From assembly GCA_964549155.1 (NCBI GenBank), contig CAZJUG010000001.1:1-56352 (forward strand): a DNA stretch of 56,352 bases. Direction: 5' to 3'. This DNA is from CAKZRD01 sp964549155 (GTDB taxonomy: Archaea > Nanobdellota > Nanobdellia > Pacearchaeales > GW2011-AR1). Below the pieces are notes generated by a model. The model saw only the letters and a program-made list of their open reading frames with translations. It did no database searches and was not told where the DNA came from. Positions 8,751-16,862 of the stretch are shown in pieces. Position 1 is the first letter of the stretch, and every line of letters starts with the position of its first letter. Both the position numbers and the translations under genes were made by a program.

Positions 8751-8831
8751 TCTACTTACAAGGAATATAACCGTGCTCTTTCAAGCCAGTGTTTCTGCTC
8801 CGTATGTCCATAAAAATTTTAGTTTGTAGGG

Positions 8832-10208
8832 CTATTTAAATATTTCTTTTAGAACTTTCTCTTTTTTCTCTCTTGCCTGACACTTAAAACAAATATTTTT
8901 TCCGGGAGAGACCTCAATTAAGTTCTTTTTCAATGCAGACTTTTTACATTCTGAACAAAATCCTAGACAGTCTATGCAATATCCTTCGCCAGAAAAACTA
9001 TCTTCCCTTATGTGCTGTTTACAATAGGTTTGTTTACATCCCTTACAGATGATTGTACAAGCATCACAAATTGGTCCCCCGCATGAGTTACATTTGTTGT
9101 TTAGACATTTTTCGCAAAATTGACCTCCACAACTAACACATCTAAACAGACATGAAGGACAACAAACATGACTTGATTTGCATAATGCAAGTTCAGTCAT
9201 TTCCTTTTTACAATTTGAACATTCTATATTCCCCATTTGGTTGGTCAAAGGATCATAAATAATTTGAAAATTCTTTTTTGTTGGCCCATCTTCCAGGATA
9301 AGATTCAGTTTGTATTGTGGATAATAAAGAACAGTGGTGTTTATTAATTTTGTATCCATCGCAAGTGCATGTTTTTGTTTTGTGTCCTGAATAGTAAATT
9401 GTTGTTCTTGCTCTAATTTTTTTATTTCCTGTTTTAGAGAATCTTGATTTGACTTTTGGAGTCTTTGAATTTTCTCCTGTCTTTCAGGGCTTTCTGGTTC
9501 TGACTCAAGTTCCTTCAGTCTTTTCTCATTTCTTTCTAATGACTCTTGAAATTCCCTCTTGAAATTATCATAATGGGAGTTTATCCTGTTAATCTCTTTG
9601 TCTAAGTTCTCTGAAATCTCCTTTGTTAACTCCTGTATCTCTGGCTGTATTACCTCTCTCAGATTATTCTTAGCCAGAGCATAATCTTTCTCCATGTATT
9701 TTGCATCTATCTCTTTTAATTCCCCTTCAGAAATATTATAATCTTCTAAGTTCCCCCTTACAATCTTTCCTTCATGAACGAAGATTTCTCTTATTAATTC
9801 CTCATTTTTATTTAGATATCTGAGGTTTGTTTTAAAGGTAAACCTAGAGAAAAAATTGTTTTCGTAATCCTCCTTCAAATCTTTCAATCTGCAATTCTTT
9901 AGAGAAATTCTTTTTTTTATTTCATCAAGAGGATTAACTGCTAGATTTATCTTTAGGATTGTTGTAGAAGTATTTGTATTCAATGAATTAATTATTGTCT
10001 TGAACAACTTTGTTCCTGGGAGGACACAATCTACTTCAGAGTTATTTCTGTCTTTCTCTAAAAAAGATATTGTATAGGGCGACTTTTTCCCATAGACCTT
10101 TTCAAAAGAGGGGTCAACATTATCCATGATAAAAAATTCTGATTTTTGTAGGATATTTGCATTCATCCTCTTAAAAAAAGACATTACCAACTCATTTAAT
10201 TTTTCCAT
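8832..10208 (-). CDS. Coiled-coil protein with C-terminal zinc-cluster array
   Basis: A 458-residue protein of unrecognised family. Residues 1-160 are a mixed alpha/beta region and about 160-285 a highly charged coiled coil. About 290-330 is a beta-rich segment, and about 333-448 is packed with CxxC pairs (CSNC, CCPSC, CVSC, CEKC, CNSC, CDAC, CKGC, CIDC, CSEC, CFKC). These fit several B-box/RING-like zinc-binding modules. It follows the RapA-like helicase gene on the same strand, 39 nt downstream, but has its own TATA-like box (CTTAAAAA near 10234). A role as DNA-, RNA- or protein-binding partner of the helicase is inferred from position only. Confidence 0.7.
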   Translation of the reverse strand: MEKLNELVMSFFKRMNANILQKSEFFIMDNVDPSFEKVYGKKSPYTISFLEKDRNNSEVDCVLPGTKLFKTIINSLNTNTSTTILKINLAVNPLDEIKKRISLKNCRLKDLKEDYENNFFSRFTFKTNLRYLNKNEELIREIFVHEGKIVRGNLEDYNISEGELKEIDAKYMEKDYALAKNNLREVIQPEIQELTKEISENLDKEINRINSHYDNFKREFQESLERNEKRLKELESEPESPERQEKIQRLQKSNQDSLKQEIKKLEQEQQFTIQDTKQKHALAMDTKLINTTVLYYPQYKLNLILEDGPTKKNFQIIYDPLTNQMGNIECSNCKKEMTELALCKSSHVCCPSCLFRCVSCGGQFCEKCLNNKCNSCGGPICDACTIICKGCKQTYCKQHIREDSFSGEGYCIDCLGFCSECKKSALKKNLIEVSPGKNICFKCQAREKKEKVLKEIFK

Positions 10209-10247
10209 ATTTTGATTTAAAGAATTAGGTTTTTAAGGATTATTGGG

Positions 10248-12035
10248 CTAGTCGAGTAACTTACTTGTTGCTTTTTTGTTATCGGAATACTCTTCTATCC
10301 CTTTTTCAATAACATAAGAAATTTCTTTTATTTTTTCTCTGAACTCTTTCAAATTCCCCTTGGAATTTAGGAAGGCAGTGATTAGTTCTTCTTCTATCTT
10401 ATTTTTCCCATGTTGGCCTTCTCCGTCTACACCTAAATTGAATAAAATTATTGGCAATTCCCCAATTACTAATCCTACACAACACATTTTATTGATTATT
10501 AAATCAACTACATATTCTTCCATCGTATCTTCTGTTGCAAAGGAGTAGATGTACATATCCCTCTTTTGTCCAATTCTGTCCAATCTTCCTATTCTCTGCT
10601 CAACAGACATAGGATTCCAAGGCAAGTCATAGTTTATTAAATTCCTACAGAACTGAAAGTTCAGACCTTCTGCACCGGTATCTGTTGAAATCATTATATC
10701 TGCCTTGCCCTGTTTGAATGCATTTATTCTTAGTGATTTTTCTTCCCTATCTAATCCACCCATAAATTCAATTATCTTTAAATTTTGTGGGGAAAGTTTT
10801 TCTACAATGTACCTAAGAGTTGTTGGATGACGAGTATAAATTAGGATTTTTTCATCATCAGAACGAGCCCTAATTTCCTTGATAACTTCTAACAGTTTTT
10901 CTATTTTAGAATCTTTTTCTAATGATTTATAATCTTGTAAAATTCCTCTTGCCAAAGTCCTTGTTTCGTCATGATATTTCAAGTCCTGTGCAATTCTTTC
11001 TAGTGTTTCTATGGAGGACTTAGAGGAAGAAGTTATTTTTGGGAGAATTGCATAGATTGCTAATAAACCATTTATTTGATTTCCATCTGCCATGAAATAT
11101 CTTTTTTTGATTAGTTCTGTTATATTATCATAAATGGTTTTTTCTTGTCTTGTCAATTTTATCTTTACTATTTTAGGGATTCTTTTTTTGTATTGAATTC
11201 CAGTTTCATCTCTCCTTCTCCTAACCATCAATTCGCTAAGTTTCTCTTTTAATTTTTCCGCATTTAGAGGGTATCTTTTATTTCCCCTATAAAGAAATTT
11301 TTCCCTAAATTCTTTCATTGTTCCAAGATGCCCTCTTTTTAGTAAATGTAAAAGATTGTAGAGTTCAAATAAATCATTCTGAAAAGGAGTTGCGGTTAGG
11401 AGGAGAAATCTTTTCTTTTGTAATCTGTCCACGAATTGCCAACGAACAGTGTTCTTTTCTTTGAGTTTATGTGCCTCATCTACCAAAACTAAATCCCAAG
11501 AAACTTCTTGTGCTTTGAAATGTTTAAACCTCTTATTTGCCCTATCATAGGATTTTACCCTGTCCATAGAAGCGATTACAAAGTTATGATTTTTGTCCCA
11601 ATCTTTTACATCCTCCAAAATCTTGAATTCTAGTTCAAACTTATCTCTCAATTCTTCTACCCATTGCTCTACTAATGATGGAGGGGTTAAAATTAATGCC
11701 TTTTTTATGAAACCTCTATGAACCCCTTCCTTAAGAACGAGACCTGCAGTTATTGTTTTTCCCAAACCCACTTCGTCTGCTAAGAGTGCAGTAGCATTTA
11801 GGTCCTTAAGAAGACGAAGTGCCCCTTCTTTTTGATAAGGAAGTTTATAGGCAAGGTTCTTTTCTATTAGATCGTATGAACGAAGTTCTTTTATCTCATC
11901 ATCTCTGACTAAAGTCTCAGCTTGTTTTTTTAATTCAAAGAGTTCTGGTGAAGAAAACTCTGTCTTCTCTATTTTATTGAACTCCACACCCTCTTCTAAG
12001 AAGGATTCATTGATAATGATATTATTTTCTCCCAT
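10248..12035 (-). CDS. SNF2-type helicase, RapA-like
   Basis: A 595-residue superfamily 2 ATPase with two RecA-like lobes. Motif I is DEVGLGKT (87-94), motif II VDEAH (185-189) and motif III LLTATP (212-217). The second lobe carries ILIYTRHPTT, STDTGAEGLNFQ and QRIGRLDRIGQ. The DEVGLGKT spelling and the LDRIGQ motif match RapA/HepA-type SNF2 proteins, which translocate on double-stranded DNA and can remodel stalled RNA polymerase. It lacks the long N- and C-terminal extensions of bacterial RapA. A TATA-like box near 12061 suits a leaderless start. It is probably a functional pair with the zinc-cluster protein encoded downstream. Confidence 0.88.
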   Translation of the reverse strand: MGENNIIINESFLEEGVEFNKIEKTEFSSPELFELKKQAETLVRDDEIKELRSYDLIEKNLAYKLPYQKEGALRLLKDLNATALLADEVGLGKTITAGLVLKEGVHRGFIKKALILTPPSLVEQWVEELRDKFELEFKILEDVKDWDKNHNFVIASMDRVKSYDRANKRFKHFKAQEVSWDLVLVDEAHKLKEKNTVRWQFVDRLQKKRFLLLTATPFQNDLFELYNLLHLLKRGHLGTMKEFREKFLYRGNKRYPLNAEKLKEKLSELMVRRRRDETGIQYKKRIPKIVKIKLTRQEKTIYDNITELIKKRYFMADGNQINGLLAIYAILPKITSSSKSSIETLERIAQDLKYHDETRTLARGILQDYKSLEKDSKIEKLLEVIKEIRARSDDEKILIYTRHPTTLRYIVEKLSPQNLKIIEFMGGLDREEKSLRINAFKQGKADIMISTDTGAEGLNFQFCRNLINYDLPWNPMSVEQRIGRLDRIGQKRDMYIYSFATEDTMEEYVVDLIINKMCCVGLVIGELPIILFNLGVDGEGQHGKNKIEEELITAFLNSKGNLKEFREKIKEISYVIEKGIEEYSDNKKATSKLLD

Positions 12036-12103
12036 CTTTTTGATTAGAAAACTTGGAGAGTATAAAAGGTTTTATGAGGTAGAGAGGGGATTTTTATAGG
12101 AGA

Positions 12104-12553
12104 TGAACCCACGAGCTCAGAAAAAGAGCAACTTTTTCAGGGACTTCAATTCTCCCTAAACCTCGTAGAGGTACTCGCACCTCCTTGGTGTCGAATTGAA
12201 GTGAAATGAACCTAAATTTTATATTCCTAGAATCATAACATATCTCTTTTGAGTGAGATATGTTGTATGAACCCACGAGGACCGAACGAACTTGCTTTCT
12301 TAGAAAGAAAGCTCTCTCCCAACCAAAGAACTAATAGAGGATTACTTCGTAATCTTGGTCAAGTATGTTTTATATTCCTAGAATCATAACATATCTCTTT
12401 TGAGCGAGATATGTTGTATGAACCCACTAGCTCAGAAAAAGTTGCTCTTTTTCTGATTCCTCGGTTCTCCCTGAATCGAACCTGCGGAGAAATGAACCTA
12501 AATTTTATATTTCTCGAGAAAACCTATAGATTTCAATTCTTTCAATCTATATA
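12104..12553 (-). repeat. Three tandem tRNA-3'-end-tailed units downstream of tRNA-Arg
   Basis: Read on the minus strand, three units follow the tRNA-Arg gene: 12553-12419 (135 nt), 12418-12268 (151 nt) and 12267-12104 (164 nt). Each ends in GTGGGTTCA, the 3' acceptor strand plus discriminator of the tRNA; the tRNA, unit 2 and unit 3 share CTCGTGGGTTCA. Each begins with an inverted repeat (12525-12551, 12388-12415, 12237-12264), followed by AATATAAAA. Units 2 and 3 share about 60 identical bases here. The bodies differ but fold well: unit 3 has a perfect 10-bp closing stem (12143-12152 with 12193-12202) around two hairpins, and unit 1 has a 10-bp hairpin near 12426-12452. There is no tRNA 5' half in any unit. 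They are either small RNA genes with tRNA-like tails or stacked attachment-site duplications. Confidence 0.65.
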
Positions 12554-12625
12554 TGAACCCACGAGGAATTGAACCTCGATCTTCAGGGCCGAAACCTGAT
12601 ATTCTATCCGTTAAACTATGGGTCC
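12554..12625 (-). tRNA. tRNA-Arg (anticodon UCG)
   Basis: A 72-nt cloverleaf. The acceptor stem GGACCCA pairs with TGGGTTC, with discriminator A. The anticodon stem TCAGG/CCTGA encloses the loop TTTCGGC, giving UCG at positions 34-36. The T-arm is CGAGG/CCTCG around TTCAATT. CCA is not encoded. A TATA box (ATTTAAAATA, near 12650) lies 25 nt upstream. The 3' end of this gene is the sequence duplicated in the downstream array. Confidence 0.93.
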
Positions 12626-12666
12626 TTAAAATGATAAAATTAACTATATTTTAAATGTATTGAAAA

Positions 12667-12966
12667 CTAGTTTAGGGAAGGTCTTCCGTTGTCTATTATC
12701 CTAGGTTCTATTTTAATCATAGGTAATCTCAATCCATCAGACAATTTAATCTCCCGAATCGATACTTCTATTGCCCTTGTAGGTCTGAATAAGTCTTCAC
12801 TCTCAGCCCTTCGAACAACCAAATCTTCTGCAATCCTAACTTTCGGAGGAAGCCTTCGCATATTATCTCCATTACAAGAAAAACAAGAAGGGTGTCTGTC
12901 GCTAGGAACATTGATGTACTCTGCTTTATATCCGCAGTCTCTGCAAATGTAATCATAAGTTGGCAT
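12667..12966 (-). CDS. FmdB-type zinc-ribbon protein
   Basis: A 99-residue protein that opens with MPTYDYICRDCGYKAEY, the hallmark of FmdB-family zinc ribbons. A second CFSC pair at about residues 28-31 completes a four-Cys site. The rest is basic and beta-rich. Family members are small, often near oxidoreductase or translation genes, and no activity is firmly known. A TATA-like ATTTTTAAATG centred near 12992 fits a leaderless ATG at 12966. It is transcribed divergently from the nucleotidase at 13059. Confidence 0.8.
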   Translation of the reverse strand: MPTYDYICRDCGYKAEYINVPSDRHPSCFSCNGDNMRRLPPKVRIAEDLVVRRAESEDLFRPTRAIEVSIREIKLSDGLRLPMIKIEPRIIDNGRPSLN

Positions 12967-13058
12967 TTTATCTATGAATCTTAGGAAGAAGTCATTTAAA
13001 AATAAATGTGTCTTTTAATCATATAAATCATTTTAAACCTTCTAATTTCATTTTGAAT

Positions 13059-13610
13059 ATGAAAGACTTAACAATTTTGTTTGATATGGATGGAGTGTTC
13101 GCAGACTCTATCGATGGGTTTAATAGGATGTGGCAAAAACTCTTTCCAGGAGTTCCTTTTATTCCCTATGAAAAAATTACTGAGTTTTATATAGAAAATT
13201 TATATCCTGTTGAACAAAATGAAATGGTTAAGAAAGTTTGGGGAACAGAAGGATTATTCTATAATCTGAAACCGATTCCAGGAGCATTTGAGGCAATGGA
13301 AGAGATAAGAAGAAAAGTTAGGGATGTTGCGATTTGCACATGTCCTTGTGAAAGTAAATATTGTAAACCCGAAAAAGAGATGTGGGTCCGAGACCATCTT
13401 GGAAATTTTTGGGTAGATAGGTTAATGATAGAAACAGATAAGACCAAAGTTCTAGGAGATATCCTTATAGATGATAAACCTAGAATTACAGGGTCTAGAA
13501 CTCCTTCATGGGAACATGTTCTCTACACCCATCCTTGGAACAAAAATGTTGTTGGGAAAAGAAGATTGACTTGGGACAATTGGAGAGAAGTTTTAACAGA
13601 GTTGAACTGA
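13059..13610 (+). CDS. 5'(3')-deoxyribonucleotidase-like HAD phosphatase
   Basis: A 183-residue HAD-fold enzyme, likely removing phosphate from (deoxy)nucleoside monophosphates. The catalytic loop is FDMDGVFADS (D9 and D11 from this start). A C1-type cap with GVPFIPYEKITEFY and the late acidic motif LIDDKPRI follow, as in the NT5C family. The frame extends upstream to 13008. The ATATAAAT box at 13021-13027 puts the transcript start downstream of that codon, so the ATG at 13059 is preferred. Its 3' end overlaps the convergent GNAT gene by 18 nt. Confidence 0.85.
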   Translation: MKDLTILFDMDGVFADSIDGFNRMWQKLFPGVPFIPYEKITEFYIENLYPVEQNEMVKKVWGTEGLFYNLKPIPGAFEAMEEIRRKVRDVAICTCPCESKYCKPEKEMWVRDHLGNFWVDRLMIETDKTKVLGDILIDDKPRITGSRTPSWEHVLYTHPWNKNVVGKRRLTWDNWREVLTELN

Positions 13611-14141
13611 AGAGTTCAATAGTTCCCATTCGAGAACATCATGTTTCTTTCCATCTAAAATCTTATCCCATTTTTTTAATCCAACTTTCTTGAAACTCAT
13701 TTTTTTTAGAAGATTTGAGGAGTTGATATTGTCCGCCATTGTTTTAGCAGATAGTTTGTTCAATTTTAATTCTTGAAATGCGAATTTAATAATTTCATTT
13801 AGTGCTTCCGAGGCATAACATTGTCTTCTGAATTCTTTTCCAATCCAATAACCTACCTTTCCCTTATTGTCTGGTTTGCTCACATCATAAAGACTAATGA
13901 TTCCAATGAACTTTTGGTCTTCTTTCAGAAAAATTCCCAACTCATAGAGCCACCTATGTCCTTTTTGTTCTACACTTCTCTTTTGAATTATTTTTTTGGC
14001 TTTAGCCAAAGTTAGTGGATAGGGTATATACCAATTGAAATAATTTATTTCCTTATCGTTTCCTTGTTTTACAAATTCTGAAGCATCTTTTTCTTCTAAA
14101 TCTCTAAGAATTAGTCTATCGGTTTTTAGCGAAAATTTCAT
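13593..14141 (-). CDS. GNAT acetyltransferase, RimJ/RimL type
   Basis: A 182-residue N-acetyltransferase fold. TDRLILRDLEEKDA is the usual RimJ/RimL opening, VGYWIGKEFRRQCYASEAL is the acetyl-CoA loop region with a degenerate RxxGxA motif, and NINSSNLLKKMSF is the C-terminal N-x-x-S-x-x-L signature. The substrate is probably a protein N-terminus or a small amine, but it cannot be told from sequence. It is the second gene of a pair with the small membrane protein at 14141-14386, joined by a TAATG overlap. A second paralogue lies at 29375. Confidence 0.88.
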   Translation of the reverse strand: MKFSLKTDRLILRDLEEKDASEFVKQGNDKEINYFNWYIPYPLTLAKAKKIIQKRSVEQKGHRWLYELGIFLKEDQKFIGIISLYDVSKPDNKGKVGYWIGKEFRRQCYASEALNEIIKFAFQELKLNKLSAKTMADNINSSNLLKKMSFKKVGLKKWDKILDGKKHDVLEWELLNSSVQLC

Positions 14142-14386
14142 TATGCTAATAAGAATTTCAATAATTCAAAAACAAGAAATGCTGGCCAGACAAATGCTTT
14201 TAGAATTCCCAATGCTCCCATCCAAAATCCTGTTGCTGTTGAGATATAATAAATTGCCGCTCCGACAAATCCAAGAAAATAAAGTCCATTACCACAAGCA
14301 TTACAATTGGATTTGGTAGGATTGCAAGAATCTTTTCCTTTTGTAAACAAGTTCTTCTTTATTTCTCTTTTTGTTGACCTTTTCAT
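14141..14386 (-). CDS. Small membrane protein, 81 aa
   Basis: The N-terminus is basic, followed by a cysteine cluster (C20, C27, C30 region) and two hydrophobic helices at about residues 33-52 and 58-80. I do not recognise a family. It has a TATA box (GATTTAAATA, centre about 14412) 26 nt before the ATG. It is coupled to the GNAT gene by a one-base stop/start overlap. The Cys residues precede the first helix and could bind a metal or form disulfides. Confidence 0.65.
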   Translation of the reverse strand: MKRSTKREIKKNLFTKGKDSCNPTKSNCNACGNGLYFLGFVGAAIYYISTATGFWMGALGILKAFVWPAFLVFELLKFLLA

Positions 14387-14480
14387 AATTGTTTTAGTAA
14401 ATTTGGATATTTAAATCTTTTCATAAATATTTTTTTAAAACAATAAAAGTTAAAAAGAAAAAAATTTTTGAAAAATTGCA

Positions 14481-14756
14481 ATGTCAGATATTAGAAGATT
14501 GTATGAAATTTTGAAATTGAGATTAGGGCAATTGAAAACTCCTGTTTGTCCGGCTAGGCTAAATGTAGAATTTATGGAGATACCCTATACAGATAATACA
14601 ATTATGTGCTTAGATTATGAAAGATCTAGGTTTTCTGATAGAGCCCCAAGTAAAAAATATTGTCCGAGTTGTGAATATAATGGTGATAGATTGAGAAGAA
14701 ATTCTAACAATGAAGTGAAAAAAGGAATAGTTGAAATAATTCAAAAAGTTGTTTAG
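14481..14756 (+). CDS. Hypothetical protein, 91 aa, with Cys pairs
   Basis: A small soluble protein of no recognised family. Cysteines occur as C23, C43 and the pair CPSC near residues 61-64, so a zinc site is possible. The ATG follows an A-rich promoter-like stretch about 28 nt upstream. It stands alone, divergent from the small membrane protein at 14141-14386. Confidence 0.55.
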   Translation: MSDIRRLYEILKLRLGQLKTPVCPARLNVEFMEIPYTDNTIMCLDYERSRFSDRAPSKKYCPSCEYNGDRLRRNSNNEVKKGIVEIIQKVV

Positions 14757-14842
14757 GAAGTCATTTGTTCTATTTGAAGTATTTTTTTAAGTATATCCTT
14801 GAATATACAATTCTTTTTAAATGACTTTTTTTATTTATGGGT

Positions 14843-15424
14843 ATGGCATACCGGATGATGAAGGATAGAATGGCTAGTACAATTAAGGCCGTGGGAAAAC
14901 TTTGGAAGCCTGCACTTGCAGTTATTAGTCCTCCAATTTATTTTGTACAAGATAGTATCAGAGATGGAGATTACAGAGATGGGGGAGGTAGTGCAATTGG
15001 GTCCGCTATCGGTACAGCAATGATTGCAGGATGTTGTTTTGTCGGAGGATACATGATGGATACACCAATATGGGTCTTAAGTGAAGAAAGAGATATTATC
15101 TCTAAACAAAGGATAGTTTCGGAATCTAGGGATCTTGAGGTTACCCAAGGAGAATATGCTTATCCAGATGCAGGATTGCTGATTAGAAAATTTTTATTTC
15201 CATTAGAGGGATGGGCTAGACACCTACTTGCAGACAACTATCCTCGAAGTGAATCTACAAAAGTTTCGGGTGTTGTTAATCGTGGAGGATTAGAAGTGGA
15301 GATAGAAGCAACTATTCCTGAGTTAAGAGATGCAGAAACAATCACTGATGCAGATTTGGTTAGATATAGTTCAAAAGCTAAAGTTAGGCCTGAGAGCTAC
15401 AAGGCTCTTTATGGGGCAGAATAA
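14843..15424 (+). CDS. Hypothetical membrane protein, 193 aa
   Basis: I do not recognise this protein. A basic N-terminal region is followed by a Gly/Ser-rich hydrophobic stretch (GGSAIGSAIGTAMIAGC and onward, about residues 48-72), probably one membrane helix. After it comes a mainly polar domain of about 115 residues with EVEIEATIPELRDA. The ATG at 14837 is possible. The TATA box TTTTTAAAT (14814-14822) is centred 25 nt before the next ATG at 14843, so that start is preferred. The following gene starts 6 nt after the stop. Confidence 0.6.
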   Translation: MAYRMMKDRMASTIKAVGKLWKPALAVISPPIYFVQDSIRDGDYRDGGGSAIGSAIGTAMIAGCCFVGGYMMDTPIWVLSEERDIISKQRIVSESRDLEVTQGEYAYPDAGLLIRKFLFPLEGWARHLLADNYPRSESTKVSGVVNRGGLEVEIEATIPELRDAETITDADLVRYSSKAKVRPESYKALYGAE

Positions 15425-15430
15425 TTTCAA

Positions 15431-15733
15431 ATGAGCTATTATGGTTTTAGATGGGAAAGTCTTATAGAGAATGCTCAAAATGGGCAAGAGGTTAAATCTG
15501 AAACAAATGTGAGGGGTGTTTATAGTTCTCCAGATAAAAGAGATATGAGAGCATTGATGATTGACTATCATAGTCAAGTCCTTATTGGAAGCGGATGGGA
15601 ATATAGGGTGAGAGCTGCAAAGGTAGTTACTCCTGAAAGAGTTTCGAAAAGTAGCGGTTTGGAAGATGTTCCTACAGAAGAGATGTTAGAAGAGCTTCCC
15701 CCATTTAATGATTTATTGAATTATTTTTTCTAA
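15431..15733 (+). CDS. Hypothetical protein, 100 aa
   Basis: A small soluble protein of unknown family, directly downstream of the membrane protein at 14843-15424 and most likely in the same transcript. It contains RALMIDYHSQVLIGSG and a C-terminal acidic helix (EDVPTEEMLEEL). There are no cysteines and no membrane segment. Confidence 0.55.
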   Translation: MSYYGFRWESLIENAQNGQEVKSETNVRGVYSSPDKRDMRALMIDYHSQVLIGSGWEYRVRAAKVVTPERVSKSSGLEDVPTEEMLEELPPFNDLLNYFF

Positions 15734-15739
15734 TAAAAA

Positions 15740-16021
15740 CTATCTTTGTTTATCTATATATTCTTGCCATTTCGCTAAAGAGTTCATATCAATATTATCC
15801 CATCTTAGGTTTTCTATCATTCCATTTGTAACATTAGATATCATTCCTGCGGTACATTGAATTTCATACCTACCCGAGTTTGTATTAAATGTCATGGGTG
15901 TTCTTATTATTCTATATCCCCAGTCATGAAAAGAAATAATCTCTACTAAACTAGAATTCTCATGACCATCAAATAAGAATCCCATGTCTCCAGGTTGATA
16001 TTTTCTAGGGTAATCTTCCAT
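15740..16021 (-). CDS. Hypothetical protein, 93 aa
   Basis: A small protein of unknown family with a beta-rich composition. It starts MEDYPRKYQPGDMGFLFDG, which is reminiscent of a small beta-barrel, but I cannot assign a family. A TATA box (CTTATAAAC, centre about 16047) lies 26 nt before the ATG. It is convergent with the gene ending at 15733. Confidence 0.55.
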   Translation of the reverse strand: MEDYPRKYQPGDMGFLFDGHENSSLVEIISFHDWGYRIIRTPMTFNTNSGRYEIQCTAGMISNVTNGMIENLRWDNIDMNSLAKWQEYIDKQR

Positions 16022-16090
16022 AGTTTTTATAGGGAAAGGTTGTTTATAAGGATTTTGAAGGTTGGGATTAATCAGCCAGTCCTAATGAGA

Positions 16091-16708
16091 CTAATCAGGA
16101 TTCGTAATCTCCCCCTCAATAACACCCTTCAGAGGTTGTGATATATGTTCGCTATCCTGGATTACGATTTCTAATGCTTTCTTTGGAGAAATAATCTGAA
16201 GAGATATATTCTTCCCAGATTCAGAGCTAGCATTGTGACCTTTGATTAATTCCAATCCCTCTTTTATTAAAAATGTATCTGAAGTGACAAAAACATCGCA
16301 CCCAGAACCAATTGCGGAAGCTAGATGTATTGAATCATCAGCATCTAAATTACAGATTCGACAAATTTCTAGAGACATGTTCCACCCTATATCTACAAGG
16401 TTTATAAATTGAACAAAGGGATATGCTACAAAGAGACTATTTATCCCATCCCAAGTACTATTCAAATCTTCAAGTTTGATATTTCTCGTTGATCGATTTC
16501 TCAATATTTTAGAAATTTCTAAACCTTTCTTAAGATTGTCATTGAAGAAAAAATCATCTTTTTCCGTATCCATTAATTCCATAAGAGAAAATATGGATGT
16601 AACACACTCTAAATTTTTTCCCCTAATAATCTCAAGTAATCTGAGAGTCTCAAGATTCCTTCTCTTCAAGCAATCCCTAAGAACATTAGTGTCTAAATAT
16701 AGTTTCAT
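16091..16708 (-). CDS. PIN-domain ribonuclease, VapC-like
   Basis: A 205-residue PIN nuclease, expected to cut RNA with Mg or Mn. The acidic residues are in place: LYLDTNVL (D6), SLMELMDTE (E44), LDADDSIHLA (D122-D125) and VTSD (D144). It is longer than a typical VapC of about 130 residues because of an insertion after E44 and a C-terminal tail of about 40 residues. It is the last gene of a gatB, 50-aa peptide, PIN operon, starting one base after the peptide's stop codon. The small peptide upstream is in the usual antitoxin position. Confidence 0.85.
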   Translation of the reverse strand: MKLYLDTNVLRDCLKRRNLETLRLLEIIRGKNLECVTSIFSLMELMDTEKDDFFFNDNLKKGLEISKILRNRSTRNIKLEDLNSTWDGINSLFVAYPFVQFINLVDIGWNMSLEICRICNLDADDSIHLASAIGSGCDVFVTSDTFLIKEGLELIKGHNASSESGKNISLQIISPKKALEIVIQDSEHISQPLKGVIEGEITNPD

Positions 16709-16709
16709 C

Positions 16710-16862
16710 TTATTTATTCGTTTTGAATTTTATTTTAATTGGTTTTGTCGTTTCCCTTCTAGCTATAAAAGTAACCAACTTTCCTTCTGAAGTTCTAAAT
16801 TTTATCTCTACAGGTTCAACAATTTTTTTTCTAGCAATGAATTCAACAATTTTTTTATTCAT
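16710..16862 (-). CDS. 50-residue internally repeated basic peptide, possible PIN partner
   Basis: A short gene between gatB and the PIN gene. It overlaps the gatB stop by eight bases (ATGAATAA) and its own TAA is one base before the PIN ATG. The peptide is two copies of one unit: FIARKKIVEPVEIKFRT (8-24) and FIARRETTKPIKIKFKT (32-48), with a period of 24 residues. The pattern FIARxxxxxPxxIKFxT suggests a small duplicated beta hairpin. Its position fits an antitoxin or cofactor of the PIN nuclease, but it does not resemble AbrB, RHH or Phd antitoxins that I know. Confidence 0.7.
   Translation of the reverse strand: MNKKIVEFIARKKIVEPVEIKFRTSEGKLVTFIARRETTKPIKIKFKTNK

Noticed and set aside
12094..12276. 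Minus-strand open frame in the tRNA-Arg array
   Set aside because: It runs through the inverted repeats and tRNA-like tails, so it is repeat DNA rather than a gene.
12104..12553. CRISPR-like array
   Set aside because: The repeats are few, unequal in spacing (135-164 nt) and carry inverted repeats and a tRNA end. There are no uniform spacers and no cas genes.
12554..12625. Reading the tRNA as Glu (UUC)
   Set aside because: With five stem pairs on each side the loop is TTTCGGC, which places UCG at 34-36, so Arg is the better call.
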